Positions 9,601 through 18,615 of a stretch of DNA of 58,212 nt are shown piece by piece. The stretch spans positions 1 through 58,212 of the IMG/VR virus record IMGVR_UViG_3300024433_000001. One strand, 5' to 3'. Below the pieces are notes generated by a model. The model saw nothing but the letters and a program-made list of their open reading frames with translations. It ran no database searches and was not told the origin of the DNA. Origin of the DNA: a virus. The translations under genes and the position numbers were made by a program. Positions within the stretch are counted from its first letter, which is position 1. Each line of letters begins with the position of its first letter.

Positions 9601-12136
9601 TGATATATTTCCTGCCTCCGGCGATTAAACCGGGATCATCCAGCTTTACCCGAGGAATACCCTTTTTGGTGAAATACAATGTTCCACTAATAACGGCGCC
9701 GGCTCCGGTTATGTCTGGAACAACAGCCTCAACCCTATCTCCATTTTTTAGTCCCGCTTTTATTGTTTCCTTTTTCCCAAGCGTAGCACGGCCTTCAAAG
9801 TATTCTTTCCGTTCTTTGTCGCGCACCTTTGCTAGGTTAGGATAAATCTCTTTATACTCATCGCTCGATAGCCATTTGTCCCTACCGCCATATTGGGCTA
9901 TCTTCCCCTTTTCATATATGCCAAACTCTTCTTGCGTCATTTCCCAAGGCTTTTTCTCGCTTACTTGTTCCGATATTTCGGGCACGGCAATCCCCAGACC
10001 CTCAAGGGTTTCTGCCGCGACCGTACTTCCATCACGTTCGCCCCCATGAATTGTAAATAGTGCGAAAGGTTCACCGCCCCCGGGCCGTTCCTGCATACCA
10101 ACAAACTCGGCAGTAGGCTTTGCCTCTTTCTTCGCCTCAACATCAACCGTCTCGCCCTGTAACGCGACAAGCCAATGATGTAACGGATCGAGTTCGATTT
10201 CCCCCTTTTCGGTATCCATTGGAAGGTTAACGTCCGCTTCGCCAACACGTTCTTGTTGTTCCTCCGAGAATCCACCACCGACAGGTTGCTCATGGTCTGA
10301 TATGCGGACCGTGCCCACATATTCGCCTTCTGCGTCCGCAACGTCTATGTACCGCGAACTGTCGCTCCACCCCCTTTTCCCCTGAACGGCAAACCCCTGA
10401 GATTCAATCTCTTTTTCTGTTTTGGCAACAGCGTTATCGTACAACGACGTTAGCCTCTTATATTCGGCAAGTTCTTCTTCTTCCGCTTGTTGTTTAAGAC
10501 GTTCTTCTTGAACCTCTGTTTGGGAAGCCCACAAGTCTTCGTCAATAACATTTTGCCGTTGTGCGCGCGTCAGGGTAGCCCAGTCTTCTCCGCTAAACAC
10601 CGTGATATATGGATCGCCATAAGGATCTAAGGCTGTCAAAGTCGGGTCGGGCGGTTCCCCGATCCTTGCCTTTTCCTCAGCGGGACGAACGGGAGAAACT
10701 AGTTCGCTTGTTTGAGAGGCCACCTCAGCAATATCAGCAGCCTGCTCGTCTGTGATGGTATCATTAAACAAATCATTGAGCTTGTCTATCCGATCATCGG
10801 TGGACATTGAAGATATTTCGCTATCGGGAACACCGAATGCACGCAACGCCTTCTCGATATCTCGTTTGCGATTAGCGTTTCCAGCAAGATATCCAGGAAC
10901 GCTAAGGGCGTATTGTCCGCCGCGCAACACCGACATGGATAACGCCATATCTGGCACTTGTTTTGCAAAGGTGATTGCCGCATCGGGAAGGTTCTGTAAC
11001 CCGACCTTGTTATATTCGTTCTGTAGGTTGCCTAAACCGTTCACAAAGGCCTCTGCGGCTTCCTCGCCAAGGATTTCCCGACCTAACCCCTGGAATCCGA
11101 TAGCGCGATTCAACGCGCGCCACGCTTTACTAACAGCCGGAACACGCGGCACCTTACCCTTTAGTAATTTGATCTTGGCAGCTAACGCTCTGATTTGTGA
11201 TGGGACAAGTTTGCCCCCTGTTTGTCTGAGCGTTTTGGCCCCAGGGATTTTGCTTAAAAGCCGACCTGCCGGAAAACTGCCCATTTCGATATAACGTGTT
11301 ATTGCAGCGCCGCCTGCGGCCTTTACCAAACTTTCAAAAACCTCAGCCCCTTCTTTAGACAACCGCAATTGGCCTTTCTCATCAATGTTAAATTGACCAG
11401 CACGCAGTTCACCAAACCGCGTAACCGCCTCGGCGGCAGTAAACCCCAAAGGACCAAGAGCCATTGAGACCATATACGGCGTCATTTCGTGAGCGCCCAA
11501 TACTGCGGTGGCAGGAATTGTCTCATCTCGCTCAACACGTTCTTTTTGCCAAGCCTTCACTGGTGTAGCATATTGTTTGCTCAACTGATGGAGTGTTTCG
11601 CGTGCGCCAAGACGTTCGGGCTCGTTACGGGCGCCTGACACCATAAACCGACTAGCAAGTTTCCGAATGTTGATGTCGGACAAGGGATTCATATAAAGTT
11701 GATTGCCCAACCTGAAATCAGACAACTTCTCGATTTCCGCCTTACCAGTATCAAGATTGCCATATCTGGAGGCATAGGCCAAGTCTTGCCGATTCGTCCA
11801 CCAATTCAGAGGGCTGGTCTTTGCCAGAGTAGCCACAAACCCAGGTATCTCTGGGCCGCCGATTTCTTCCCCAGCACGTCTGACACGTTCGCCAATGCCA
11901 ACAGGGGGCAATACGGTTTGCGGGGCTAGTCCAGGGACGGTTTGGCCCATAGGGGTTTGTTCTGCTGTCGGCTGTTCGAGTAGCGCCGTTGGCGCTGACA
12001 CTGGTTGTCCCGTATGCTTCCCGATAAAGACATCGGGATCAAACCCGGATTCCCCGTGGGCGTCCAGGAAAGCGTCTGGATCAAAGATGGGCTGCTTTGT
12101 ATGAGACTTTATAAAAGCGTCTGGGTCAAAAGGCAT
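3617..12136 (-). CDS. Large polyvalent protein with RadC/JAB domain, probably ejected with the DNA
   Basis: 2839 residues, the largest gene. The N-terminus has three repeats of FDPDAF/FDPDVF ending in His. Around residue 1560 is a JAB/MPN metal-site motif HNHPSGD within a RadC-like domain (about 1480-1640). Residues of about 2290-2500 resemble the LPD38-type domain of large polyvalent proteins (NLLGDYRNLTELG ... PFWSWQE), and a hydrophobic stretch follows near 2540. Charged, low-complexity linkers join the modules. Such proteins are carried in podovirus virions and injected, where they are thought to counter host defences. The second ATG (12136) overlaps the previous stop and has GGAGG 6 nt upstream. 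Confidence 0.85.
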   Translation of the reverse strand: MPFDPDAFIKSHTKQPIFDPDAFLDAHGESGFDPDVFIGKHTGQPVSAPTALLEQPTAEQTPMGQTVPGLAPQTVLPPVGIGERVRRAGEEIGGPEIPGFVATLAKTSPLNWWTNRQDLAYASRYGNLDTGKAEIEKLSDFRLGNQLYMNPLSDINIRKLASRFMVSGARNEPERLGARETLHQLSKQYATPVKAWQKERVERDETIPATAVLGAHEMTPYMVSMALGPLGFTAAEAVTRFGELRAGQFNIDEKGQLRLSKEGAEVFESLVKAAGGAAITRYIEMGSFPAGRLLSKIPGAKTLRQTGGKLVPSQIRALAAKIKLLKGKVPRVPAVSKAWRALNRAIGFQGLGREILGEEAAEAFVNGLGNLQNEYNKVGLQNLPDAAITFAKQVPDMALSMSVLRGGQYALSVPGYLAGNANRKRDIEKALRAFGVPDSEISSMSTDDRIDKLNDLFNDTITDEQAADIAEVASQTSELVSPVRPAEEKARIGEPPDPTLTALDPYGDPYITVFSGEDWATLTRAQRQNVIDEDLWASQTEVQEERLKQQAEEEELAEYKRLTSLYDNAVAKTEKEIESQGFAVQGKRGWSDSSRYIDVADAEGEYVGTVRISDHEQPVGGGFSEEQQERVGEADVNLPMDTEKGEIELDPLHHWLVALQGETVDVEAKKEAKPTAEFVGMQERPGGGEPFALFTIHGGERDGSTVAAETLEGLGIAVPEISEQVSEKKPWEMTQEEFGIYEKGKIAQYGGRDKWLSSDEYKEIYPNLAKVRDKERKEYFEGRATLGKKETIKAGLKNGDRVEAVVPDITGAGAVISGTLYFTKKGIPRVKLDDPGLIAGGRKYINWHKGWAAIVPISVPEGKRPAEPEKAVPEAELAPPALVPEEAMPPEAPLPEAVLKNRALGVLGRRWTSMRGKGWRVREYDGRKVTESDAFGPLTGGKISQLHEAGIDLVAPIVPTEKPKRKVRPRAEQEWDVTLRQIVTVGPRKVPEDVDRHFTVSAKTAFGAEQAVRNAGHKGIFVSAEIVSEEPTAQPKRVRKPRKLPKGKEVNEPLRLFRAEMRQSGIQPPTGLNIVDDFGGRLPPGIWQRGGVFAWDTALARARDLGLPVTDNPDPSELRPLFVGSTIMDVGAEAKVTGEGFIERVPRQPTHEINETELNIGDLLYFQGEWRRVTDAGDRGGKDLTDDDTVHVADFESLNVKEVIRADNPLYPYALEEFQRQQAEIAAAEKKKPARASVERYAEPIRPRKVQARKTAEPTEAERLEKAHARGELFDTGKADADLFDVRDFEGPAEVPEGVVSAKPTLAEKGVAPKPAPAVEAQGELFRLDISLDEAAKQAVDLYGDKERAVDALTRQRAVLEQNKESTKRVDDIIGQLRAEPKEAYEETVEPKPGEQGLVKEPKKDYQSAVKPFIIDEKEPEYVPQETLADALQAADLAAERARGVLPAKRAARRRVTPRTGGVVTLGTRITDTLARKGRIDLRGQTFADIGELAALLQVYRDPRIETFRIIYVKGDRIVAHEGMTAGLPGLTVARPSTHKPSASLRHFAAMKRRIERLGADGYYLLHNHPSGDVTMSFADALVTEQYHQYAPGLRGHIIIDHDTYNLLSYKDRDKTIEQGIAALPESARGDVYAREQGLLGKQHVTPSQTAKIFAAIETDADKVTVLYSNPRNELNAIQSVPYGIFNHYKPALDYLRGQARRFGATRVIIGVHGFPTADSDRGLALDRLFEEGHILAGFDLDNMTSILSPKANQQDERFFGAEVKGRVVRESQPPEYGPKQLPVKALSPEVERRRKAAHGVTTLTMTERIRETLRVLGHRATRAYQHLPNTDEFAVVNEVLRLFRGRIDELLLKTQEEIADVLSSLKTPEEKDTFEWYLIMLNMHESVRKFGEPLRSGYESIEELEENLITFRNAVARSPAIQQALNKRKRLLDVLGEMLKEYGILKGIDRKQYYHQQVLTKLKLRRGLGGRKLRRMKRGFQKKRVKGESLPEEYDYNTDYIQAESEWMVEAMVEVEKEKALRMIGDRYDRLDELKAGAKAMNFEALVGGPKVVAKIRQLRGAIRGLQETAREEGRGLNRDEKARAVELSDELWELDPTMPYRQRLAMFINMIQREYDKGAIELGEFDDLVVEEDDLSLDTGSDQWFSFVNYLIMRYGDQKAGIAAKGIFKALNDKRKMVQDRLGDKYLGWDDLIPNGYEPWQSVSGNMFFPVYTIPAAAVENLERSGIFPGLSRDQIKTVIAMGGPHKAMVLPTEIVHQLNAMGKPTANEVERGISRNLMGHWKQWTLMNPKRGLGYNARNFTGDLDPLIAAAPGALRSRYVVPTVDQLWAFYRNPENITEELELSRDLCVISSSMTRAEIPDIKNLALFKRFYTSQTNAMTIVSDYFDFVKKWTMFRENLLRHAAFLYYRDQFKQGNLIHYGGANPRVVEALRRDLGDDIAAAHMARNLLGDYRNLTELGDVIRQHWYPFWSWQEINMGRTYRLIGNSYVYGKAKEKTGAVAGAVGKTVATTAFRTLAMSRILWLYGAMWFWNHLMFPDEEDELSSWERATPHIIFGRNPDGSIRLLRSAGALGDVLEVFGINEIIEHYPKYANNQITLGELAKQAALAPVKKVVFGIRPDVKTVMEVVTGMRLFPEPTRPKAISRIEAAAGFLGLAEEARAVRGLAKQTGETVKADYFARNFIGVSQPRLNAYYATLELKTAYRKTVLGKETKGIFPPSKIRNMKWAAINDNYKAFLAAKKKYVGEENTVENFKRSLLYIDPLYGLSDTDRKRFMRDFLTPTQREMVEESQKWARELHTKLETWWGRDKVKGEGVAQRRQTLRGRQFTRPGRSTTR

Positions 12137-13713
12137 CATCGGCCTCCAACGATCGCAAGAATTTGTGTTGCACGCGGATCTTGAGGATTCGCCTGCGCCC
12201 ATTCTAAAGCTGCCTGATATTCGGCTAGTGCCGTTGTTGGCACTGGCGCACCTGCAGTTGGTGGCGGAGCCCAACCCCTTTGTGGGGTTTCCGTTACTGG
12301 CGTAGGCTGACTTAATGGTGCTAGATTAGATGTGTCTACGGGCACAACAGATTCGCGTGCAGTTCTTTGGCGATTAGCCCGAAACTGCGGCAACCTGGAT
12401 GTGTTTACGGGCACGACAGATTCAGGTGCAGTTTTTTGGCGATTAGCCCGAAACTCTTGGAATCCAGAAACTATCGCTCTGGTCAAAGGCGGAAGCGCAT
12501 TATGCACCAGTTCAGACCAAGTCCGGGTTTGGGCAGTCGGCGGTGGCAGATTAGTGTCTTCAAACTCACTGGTCTGCGCCAAATCCATAGCGGCTTGAGC
12601 AATCGTTTCCAAAGTGACCCCGTCGGGTAACCCCTGTAATCCATAGAAAGTAAGCGCACTCATGAGCGCATAACCAGCTTCCGTTTCGCGGCCCATTGCA
12701 TCAAAAAATGCAGATGACGGAAGGCCCGTGTATGGAATGAAAATATCCACAAGTTCCCCAAGTTTCCCCGCAGAACCATATTGCTGTAAAGCAGATGGCT
12801 TCACTTGTTCTTCGGACGGGGCTTCTACAAGTTCTGTGTATGCGGGGGTCTCGCCCTTGAACGTAACGGCGCCAAGACCCGTCCCAGGGGTTCCTACAAC
12901 TCGTGGACGCTCGAGGGGTGGGGGAACCAATGTCGTTACCCTTGGGGCCGAAGGTTGAGCTGTAGTCGCCGATGAACCTGGCCTTGGCACGATTGCTTGT
13001 TGGCGCTGAGGCGGCGCAATCTCATAAATACCCGTACTTGGCGTTCCTACAATACGGGGTTGCATAAGTTGTCGTTGGCGATATTGTTGAAGGGCGTCAG
13101 CTTCCTGGCCCCGTAGGCCAAGCAATTGCTGGCGGTATTGTTGATCGCCACGAAGCTCTTGGCCCCGTAGACCAAGCGATTGCTGGCGGTATTGTTGATC
13201 GCCACGAAGCTCCTGGCCCCGCAGACCAAGCTCCTGGCCCCGCAGACCAAGCGATTGCTGGCGGTATTGTTGAAGGGCGGCGGCCTGCTGGCCTTGTAGA
13301 TCAAGTGCCCCTTCAGCGCGCGTTTCCTGTCTACCAAACCGCTGTTCTGCAAGCGCATCTTGGGCCCATTGTCGAATCTGTTCATTTTGCCTTAGTTGTG
13401 CGTTAATCGCATCTTGTTGTATTTGTTGACGCAACTGATAACCCAACACAGTCTGTGCGCGTGCACCCGCCAAACCCCTATCGCGTATCGTTTGGTAATA
13501 TGGCATAAAGTTTCCCTGCCACGCAGGTGCCATACGAGTCAACGCGCCAGCCGTACTAGCGGCAGCACCATATCTTTGGCGGGTGCTCAGACCACGTTGC
13601 CTTTGCCAGTATAATGGCCGGCTTGGCAACGAAGAAAGCGATGTTATGCTACGGCTCGGCCCATATTTGGCCTGGGCGCGGCCCCTTCGTTGTGTTGATA
13701 AACCTAAAGGCAT
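12136..13713 (-). CDS. Gln-rich repeat protein, probable internal virion protein
   Basis: 525 residues. Residues of about 120-220 are a Gln/Arg/Leu-rich tract of repeats built on QQYRQQSLGLRGQEL, predicted helical or coiled coil. Residues of about 430-475 contain a second duplicated unit (FRANRQ ... VVPV(N/D)TS). Pro-rich linkers join a helical C-terminal third ending in ALEWAQANPQDPRATQIL. Its stop overlaps the start of the large polyvalent protein, so the two are probably translated in a fixed ratio and act together, like ejection-protein sets of podoviruses. That role is inferred from position and composition only. Confidence 0.75.
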   Translation of the reverse strand: MPLGLSTQRRGRAQAKYGPSRSITSLSSLPSRPLYWQRQRGLSTRQRYGAAASTAGALTRMAPAWQGNFMPYYQTIRDRGLAGARAQTVLGYQLRQQIQQDAINAQLRQNEQIRQWAQDALAEQRFGRQETRAEGALDLQGQQAAALQQYRQQSLGLRGQELGLRGQELRGDQQYRQQSLGLRGQELRGDQQYRQQLLGLRGQEADALQQYRQRQLMQPRIVGTPSTGIYEIAPPQRQQAIVPRPGSSATTAQPSAPRVTTLVPPPLERPRVVGTPGTGLGAVTFKGETPAYTELVEAPSEEQVKPSALQQYGSAGKLGELVDIFIPYTGLPSSAFFDAMGRETEAGYALMSALTFYGLQGLPDGVTLETIAQAAMDLAQTSEFEDTNLPPPTAQTRTWSELVHNALPPLTRAIVSGFQEFRANRQKTAPESVVPVNTSRLPQFRANRQRTARESVVPVDTSNLAPLSQPTPVTETPQRGWAPPPTAGAPVPTTALAEYQAALEWAQANPQDPRATQILAIVGGR

Positions 13714-13734
13714 GTTTTGTTATCTCCTTTATTG

Positions 13735-14187
13735 TTAATCAGGAACGCCGCTCCTGTTTGTAAACTTCGACATGGGCTGCCAAACAGAGTCGCCCTTGGC
13801 CGCAGTCCATAGTTGGTTATCGCCAGTCCCATTAGTCATAAAACTTGAACTGGCCCAGAACACTATCTTGAAAAACTCAGGAATAGCAGGTAATTTTGCT
13901 ACTGTGTCTATCCTAAAGGCTGCATGTAACCACCAGAAAATCTCGTTTATCCGCTCGGAATTAACTGCGATGTTTCGAGTATTCTGGTTAACCTCGGTCG
14001 CCACATTAGTTTCGGCGGAAACGGCCGGCTCTGCTACTATCCCCGCAGTCGGAGTTTGCGCCAGCGTTTCAACGTTATCCTGTAATTCCTGGATAAGTTG
14101 GCGGGCAACCACATCTGTTACGTCGGTTGGCGCTGTCATGCCGAAGTCTGTCGCCGACTGTCTTCTTTTCCGTTTAATATCAACCAT
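13735..14187 (-). CDS. Putative virion structural protein
   Basis: 150 residues. A polar, helical N-terminal half is followed by a conserved-looking end (GDNQLWTAAKGDSVWQP). It overlaps the long tail gene upstream by 8 nt and has GAGG before its start. Found in tail gene clusters; no specific role can be assigned. Confidence 0.7.
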   Translation of the reverse strand: MVDIKRKRRQSATDFGMTAPTDVTDVVARQLIQELQDNVETLAQTPTAGIVAEPAVSAETNVATEVNQNTRNIAVNSERINEIFWWLHAAFRIDTVAKLPAIPEFFKIVFWASSSFMTNGTGDNQLWTAAKGDSVWQPMSKFTNRSGVPD

Positions 14188-17100
14188 AATCCAACCTCGA
14201 CATAGAAGTTGCCAAGGCCATCTCGTGAATTAGAATTACTGGATCGTCGCTGTTTGGAACAAGGTCAATAATCCACTCTCGCTCAGGTCGTTTTTGGGGC
14301 AGCCTGAAAGCGTCCCCGCTGGCAACTGTTTTTGTAATCTGCAACTGGCCCCCAGCATACAATTTGAGCGTCAGTCCGTAACCATCCGCAAGCACACGGC
14401 CACAAGTGAAACATATGGGCCGAGTTGCGACAACCCGTTTATCCAGCCACGTGAACGGATCTTGTTCATATCGCACCCTCACAAGGCCGCTATTCACCGT
14501 ATATTGCTGACAGCCGATAAACAATAACTCAGAAATCTTACCACAATGTTTGATGTCCAACTGCCAATCTCGCGCATTAGGCAAAGTCACCCCGTCCTCC
14601 AGCTTGTCTTTAAACTTGAACTCTTGACTATCAAGAATTATGATAGGCCCATAATCCGTTCCGTTCGCAGATAGGGTAAGCTGAAGCCCAGTGTAATCCG
14701 ACGCCACTACCCGGCCTACCGAAAAGCTCCCTATATCAGCGAACCGCAATGTCTTGTTCCGCCACGCCAATTGACTGCTGCCATCACGCAACACAAGACC
14801 ATAATTGGGTATGGGGACATATTCTTCGGCGAATATACGGACCTCTTTAACGGTATAATCTACAAGATTTGTGCCTATCGGAACACCGTCATTATAATCT
14901 AAAAACCTGAATTCGACTGCACCACATACCGAACCAATGTTAAGCGCAACCTCGTCCGCGCTATCAATCTGTTTCGTCTGGGAACAGTTAGTATTTCCGT
15001 TAATAAATATCTGCATCCAAAGCGGATATTCTGTGGCTTCGACAGTAGCGCTTCTCAACTTGACCATATCAGGAAATTCGTATTGTGTGTAAAGCCACGG
15101 GGGTATAGCGGCATCGCCACTTGCCCGAACTATGCTGGTCACGGCAACTGACCTTGATGGTATAAGAAACAAATGATCAATTTCGGCGCCACATTGAACG
15201 TCCACCACCCACGCAACCGCTTTAGGTAAAGCGCCTCGTGGAAATTGAAATGGCCGGCCATCAGAAATGGCGTAGGAAAGGTTTGCCTTCTCCCCGTCAG
15301 CATAAAAATCGATTGTGGTGGTGGTGTCGTCGTCGCCGTACCCTTTGGCCCCGAGCACAGCACAAACAAATGTGTTTGGCTTCGGGAAGGCGAAATGAAG
15401 GTTGCGCCAGTTTATTCGGTTACTGAGCGCAATGCCATTTTCGCCGATTACTTGCACCTGTCGTCCAAAAATATGTACGTTAGTGACTTTGGCGTCGTTG
15501 CCGGAAAACTCAAACTCTATTGAGTTGCACGTAGGCGGAACCTTTAACTCAAGGGGGTATTCAACCCCAGACTCTAGAACAATCTCGGCAGTGCCATACT
15601 TGTCTGTGGCCCCATCAAGATAAAGGTTTATAGTCACGGCTCCGCCACCTTCCGTGTTCACCATAAGGCTTGTCAACTCTGTTGGTTCATTGAACTCATA
15701 TCGGGAATACAACCAGGACGGAATTGTCCCAGGGTTGGCAACGTGAATGTCCTTGCCCTGGATCGGTACAGGTTGGCGTGGTAAAAGAATAACACTGTCA
15801 ATTTCTACGCTACTTTCAACATCAACTTCCCATATCGCCGACTCAGGCGCACCTCTGCCGAGTGTGAATAGGTTGCCATCATAAATCTTCAGACCATAGT
15901 CGGTTGTATCGCCATTACCGTACAAATGAAGTTTGATGGGACCATCTTCGGAAGCATCTTCGGGATAACTTGTTGCGCCCACGCTGCCACAAACAAATCG
16001 TCCTTGGTCAGGGAACTTGAATAAACGCCTGCGCCAAGCCGGAGAATTGGTGAGTGTGATACCTTCGCCGCCAATTATCTCGGGTTGGCTGGCAAAGACA
16101 AGAACTTCTGTTACGGCATCATCATTACCCGCAAAATCAAACTCGATTGAACTATGACGGCCATAATCAAGTCGGAGTTCGATGCCGCTAACGATATTAG
16201 TTAATGTTTGGCTTGGCTCAGTGCTTCCATCAAAATAAAGGTTGATCTTTACCACCTTTGAGGCATGAACAATCAGGGAAGTGGGCTCAGCCTGGTCGGC
16301 AAACTCATATCGTTTGACCAACCAGGGTGGAAAGGGACCTGCGTTGATCTCATGAATGTTGCCTGAAACTAACTGCGTTTGCCGAGTAAACAACAAAAGC
16401 TCGTTAACATGTTTTGTCGTATCAACATTGACACGCCAAAATGTTCCGTCAGCCAATGTCCGGGGAAGCGTAAAAAGGGCGCCACTACTTGCATCTTTCT
16501 TGCAACTTACTATCTGCCCCTCGTCAATCGGATCGTCTTTGCCATCGGCATAAAATTTGATTGAGACAGTACCACTGCCCTGAGCTGCTATAGTGCCTGC
16601 AACAAACCTGTCTTTATGGGGAAACTTGAGCCAAATACAACGCCAGAGCAACGTGTTGGCTTCCGTAAGATGCGTGGTAAAGTCAGTAACAGTATGTAAA
16701 ACCCTGTCAAACAACTCTACCCGGCGAATTGTGGTTTCGGCATTCTTGATCTCAAACTGCCACTCGTGCGCATGGGTCAAATCGGACAACCGCACGAAAT
16801 CGTCAGATCCAATTGCGAACTCGGTAAAGTCACCACGGTCGCCTGCTATTCTGAAGGTTATTGCAGGCTCATAACTATCAGCTATAACCCGAACATAATC
16901 GAAAATAGTCTCTTGGTCGAACCAAAATCGTTTTGACCGCCACGTCAGGTTTCCGCCGCTTTTCGCTGAATATGACGTTACCGCATTTAACGTTTCATCC
17001 AGATCAAACCGGAGACCCAAAGTAGTTTCATCGGCATATTGACTTTCAATGAAAATGCTGTTATCCGCAGTCACAGCCTCCATCTTGTCGGGCGACAACG

Positions 17101-18544
17101 TAAGCCACTGTTCCCGGTTGAAGTGTCCATTTGTTACAATCTGCAGCTGGCTGCCCGTTGCGGCGGCAAGGCCATCGTAGGTAGCCCAAAACACTGTCTG
17201 GTTAATTCGGCACAGGGATTTGATGGTCAGCAAACATGCCGTCTCGCTCAATAGATATTTGGTCATGGTCGCTGGGTTCGAGCCTGCAACCCCGAACACT
17301 TTACCTGTTTCGCCTGACCCAACAAACACCAAAATCGTGTTGCCGCTCATAGCTATCGCCTGGACGGTTTGTTGGAAAGGAACCGTGTTTATATCGGGCC
17401 AACTATGAAAACGGTAAAAGTCTGAGAAATGCACCGTCTTTTCGTGAAAGGCTACAGCAAACCCCGCCGGATGAATCAGGCTACCTTTTAGAAATGTCTG
17501 TTTATTCGTATCGTCTGGTCCGGCCCCGGGGTAGTTTCCAAATGGTGGAATAATCTCATTTTGTGTAATAGGCATTGTTTGGGTGAATTGCCAGTGGTCG
17601 GCGTTAACATCGCCAACCAAAAGAAAGTCATCACCACCTGTTTGGGAGCAGTACAACCTGTTTTCGCTGTAGCCCGAACGGGGCGTGTTCAACGCTAAAA
17701 CCTGTCCTGGTTTAATCATAATTCGTGAAGATAACTCGCTTGGGGGGCCTTCTGCGCCAAAGGTTGTTATCAAACTTTGCACGAAATAATAGTGTTTCCG
17801 GCGCGTATCGGCATAGTTCAGGTTGACCTTGAATATCACCCAGGCCGGTTGCGGCCTATAATACATCTGTGGATAATCCCGAACGAAAAAGTCTTGGTCG
17901 TTTCGAGGACCGTAAACGTCGGTTATTTGCCAATGAGCATAAATGTTCCCATTGGCGTCAACAAGAGGTACTTGTTGCGACGGGATTTCGGGATCGGCAT
18001 ATGTTGTCGCCGCAGGAAGGGTTAAGGCAGCATTTGGGCCGCCGTTTGCGGGATCTGCGGAAAAACAGAATTGATATCGCGGCCCTCGCACATAATATGG
18101 GCTGTCGCTCTTTACAAACAGCTGCCGTATTCCCTGATCTATCCATCCCTCAAGGTAAAACCCTTCCTCTGTATACATGGCGACATTCAACGCAAGTTCG
18201 TCTGCTCGAATTAGAGAGACCATCCATGTTCCATCAGAGGCAATAGACGAAACCCAGTCGCGGGCCCAGACCCTTAACCAAGTTTGGGGGTTACAAATAT
18301 AGTTTAGACCCATCTTGGTTGGCGCGTCCGGCTTCTTAATATAACCCACATCGCCCGCGGGCACGCCAGCCAACAAACCGCCGTTACTATCCCGCATGGA
18401 TGCAAACGGCCCCTTTATGTTCAATGGTGTAAGCGCGCCACTGGTAACATCGACATTATGCGCAGTCCACGCCGCACCTTCCGGCAACTGTTCCGCGTTC
18501 AACCGTGGGATCATACCCGTGAACTTGTCAATTCGTATTGGCAT
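14180..18544 (-). CDS. Large tail protein with tandem beta-type repeats
   Basis: 1454 residues. The N-terminal 500 or so (starting MPIRIDKFTGMIPR, with NVDVTSGALTPL) resemble the beta-propeller-like stabilisation or tubular proteins of podovirus tails. From about residue 530 to the end are nine units of about 95-110 residues of two alternating kinds. One begins Trp-Arg and contains FxFPxxxxFVCG; the other begins PxWLYxRYEF and contains a SLxV strand. Each holds a YxDG turn. The repeats look like carbohydrate-binding or Ig-like modules that would project from the tail. AAGG precedes the ATG by 6 nt. Confidence 0.75.
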   Translation of the reverse strand: MPIRIDKFTGMIPRLNAEQLPEGAAWTAHNVDVTSGALTPLNIKGPFASMRDSNGGLLAGVPAGDVGYIKKPDAPTKMGLNYICNPQTWLRVWARDWVSSIASDGTWMVSLIRADELALNVAMYTEEGFYLEGWIDQGIRQLFVKSDSPYYVRGPRYQFCFSADPANGGPNAALTLPAATTYADPEIPSQQVPLVDANGNIYAHWQITDVYGPRNDQDFFVRDYPQMYYRPQPAWVIFKVNLNYADTRRKHYYFVQSLITTFGAEGPPSELSSRIMIKPGQVLALNTPRSGYSENRLYCSQTGGDDFLLVGDVNADHWQFTQTMPITQNEIIPPFGNYPGAGPDDTNKQTFLKGSLIHPAGFAVAFHEKTVHFSDFYRFHSWPDINTVPFQQTVQAIAMSGNTILVFVGSGETGKVFGVAGSNPATMTKYLLSETACLLTIKSLCRINQTVFWATYDGLAAATGSQLQIVTNGHFNREQWLTLSPDKMEAVTADNSIFIESQYADETTLGLRFDLDETLNAVTSYSAKSGGNLTWRSKRFWFDQETIFDYVRVIADSYEPAITFRIAGDRGDFTEFAIGSDDFVRLSDLTHAHEWQFEIKNAETTIRRVELFDRVLHTVTDFTTHLTEANTLLWRCIWLKFPHKDRFVAGTIAAQGSGTVSIKFYADGKDDPIDEGQIVSCKKDASSGALFTLPRTLADGTFWRVNVDTTKHVNELLLFTRQTQLVSGNIHEINAGPFPPWLVKRYEFADQAEPTSLIVHASKVVKINLYFDGSTEPSQTLTNIVSGIELRLDYGRHSSIEFDFAGNDDAVTEVLVFASQPEIIGGEGITLTNSPAWRRRLFKFPDQGRFVCGSVGATSYPEDASEDGPIKLHLYGNGDTTDYGLKIYDGNLFTLGRGAPESAIWEVDVESSVEIDSVILLPRQPVPIQGKDIHVANPGTIPSWLYSRYEFNEPTELTSLMVNTEGGGAVTINLYLDGATDKYGTAEIVLESGVEYPLELKVPPTCNSIEFEFSGNDAKVTNVHIFGRQVQVIGENGIALSNRINWRNLHFAFPKPNTFVCAVLGAKGYGDDDTTTTIDFYADGEKANLSYAISDGRPFQFPRGALPKAVAWVVDVQCGAEIDHLFLIPSRSVAVTSIVRASGDAAIPPWLYTQYEFPDMVKLRSATVEATEYPLWMQIFINGNTNCSQTKQIDSADEVALNIGSVCGAVEFRFLDYNDGVPIGTNLVDYTVKEVRIFAEEYVPIPNYGLVLRDGSSQLAWRNKTLRFADIGSFSVGRVVASDYTGLQLTLSANGTDYGPIIILDSQEFKFKDKLEDGVTLPNARDWQLDIKHCGKISELLFIGCQQYTVNSGLVRVRYEQDPFTWLDKRVVATRPICFTCGRVLADGYGLTLKLYAGGQLQITKTVASGDAFRLPQKRPEREWIIDLVPNSDDPVILIHEMALATSMSRLDYG

Positions 18545-18615
18545 ACTTTACCTTCAAGTCAATATGTTTCAACTGACGATATATCCGCAACATCCACATT
18601 GGCCTTAGTCTATTC

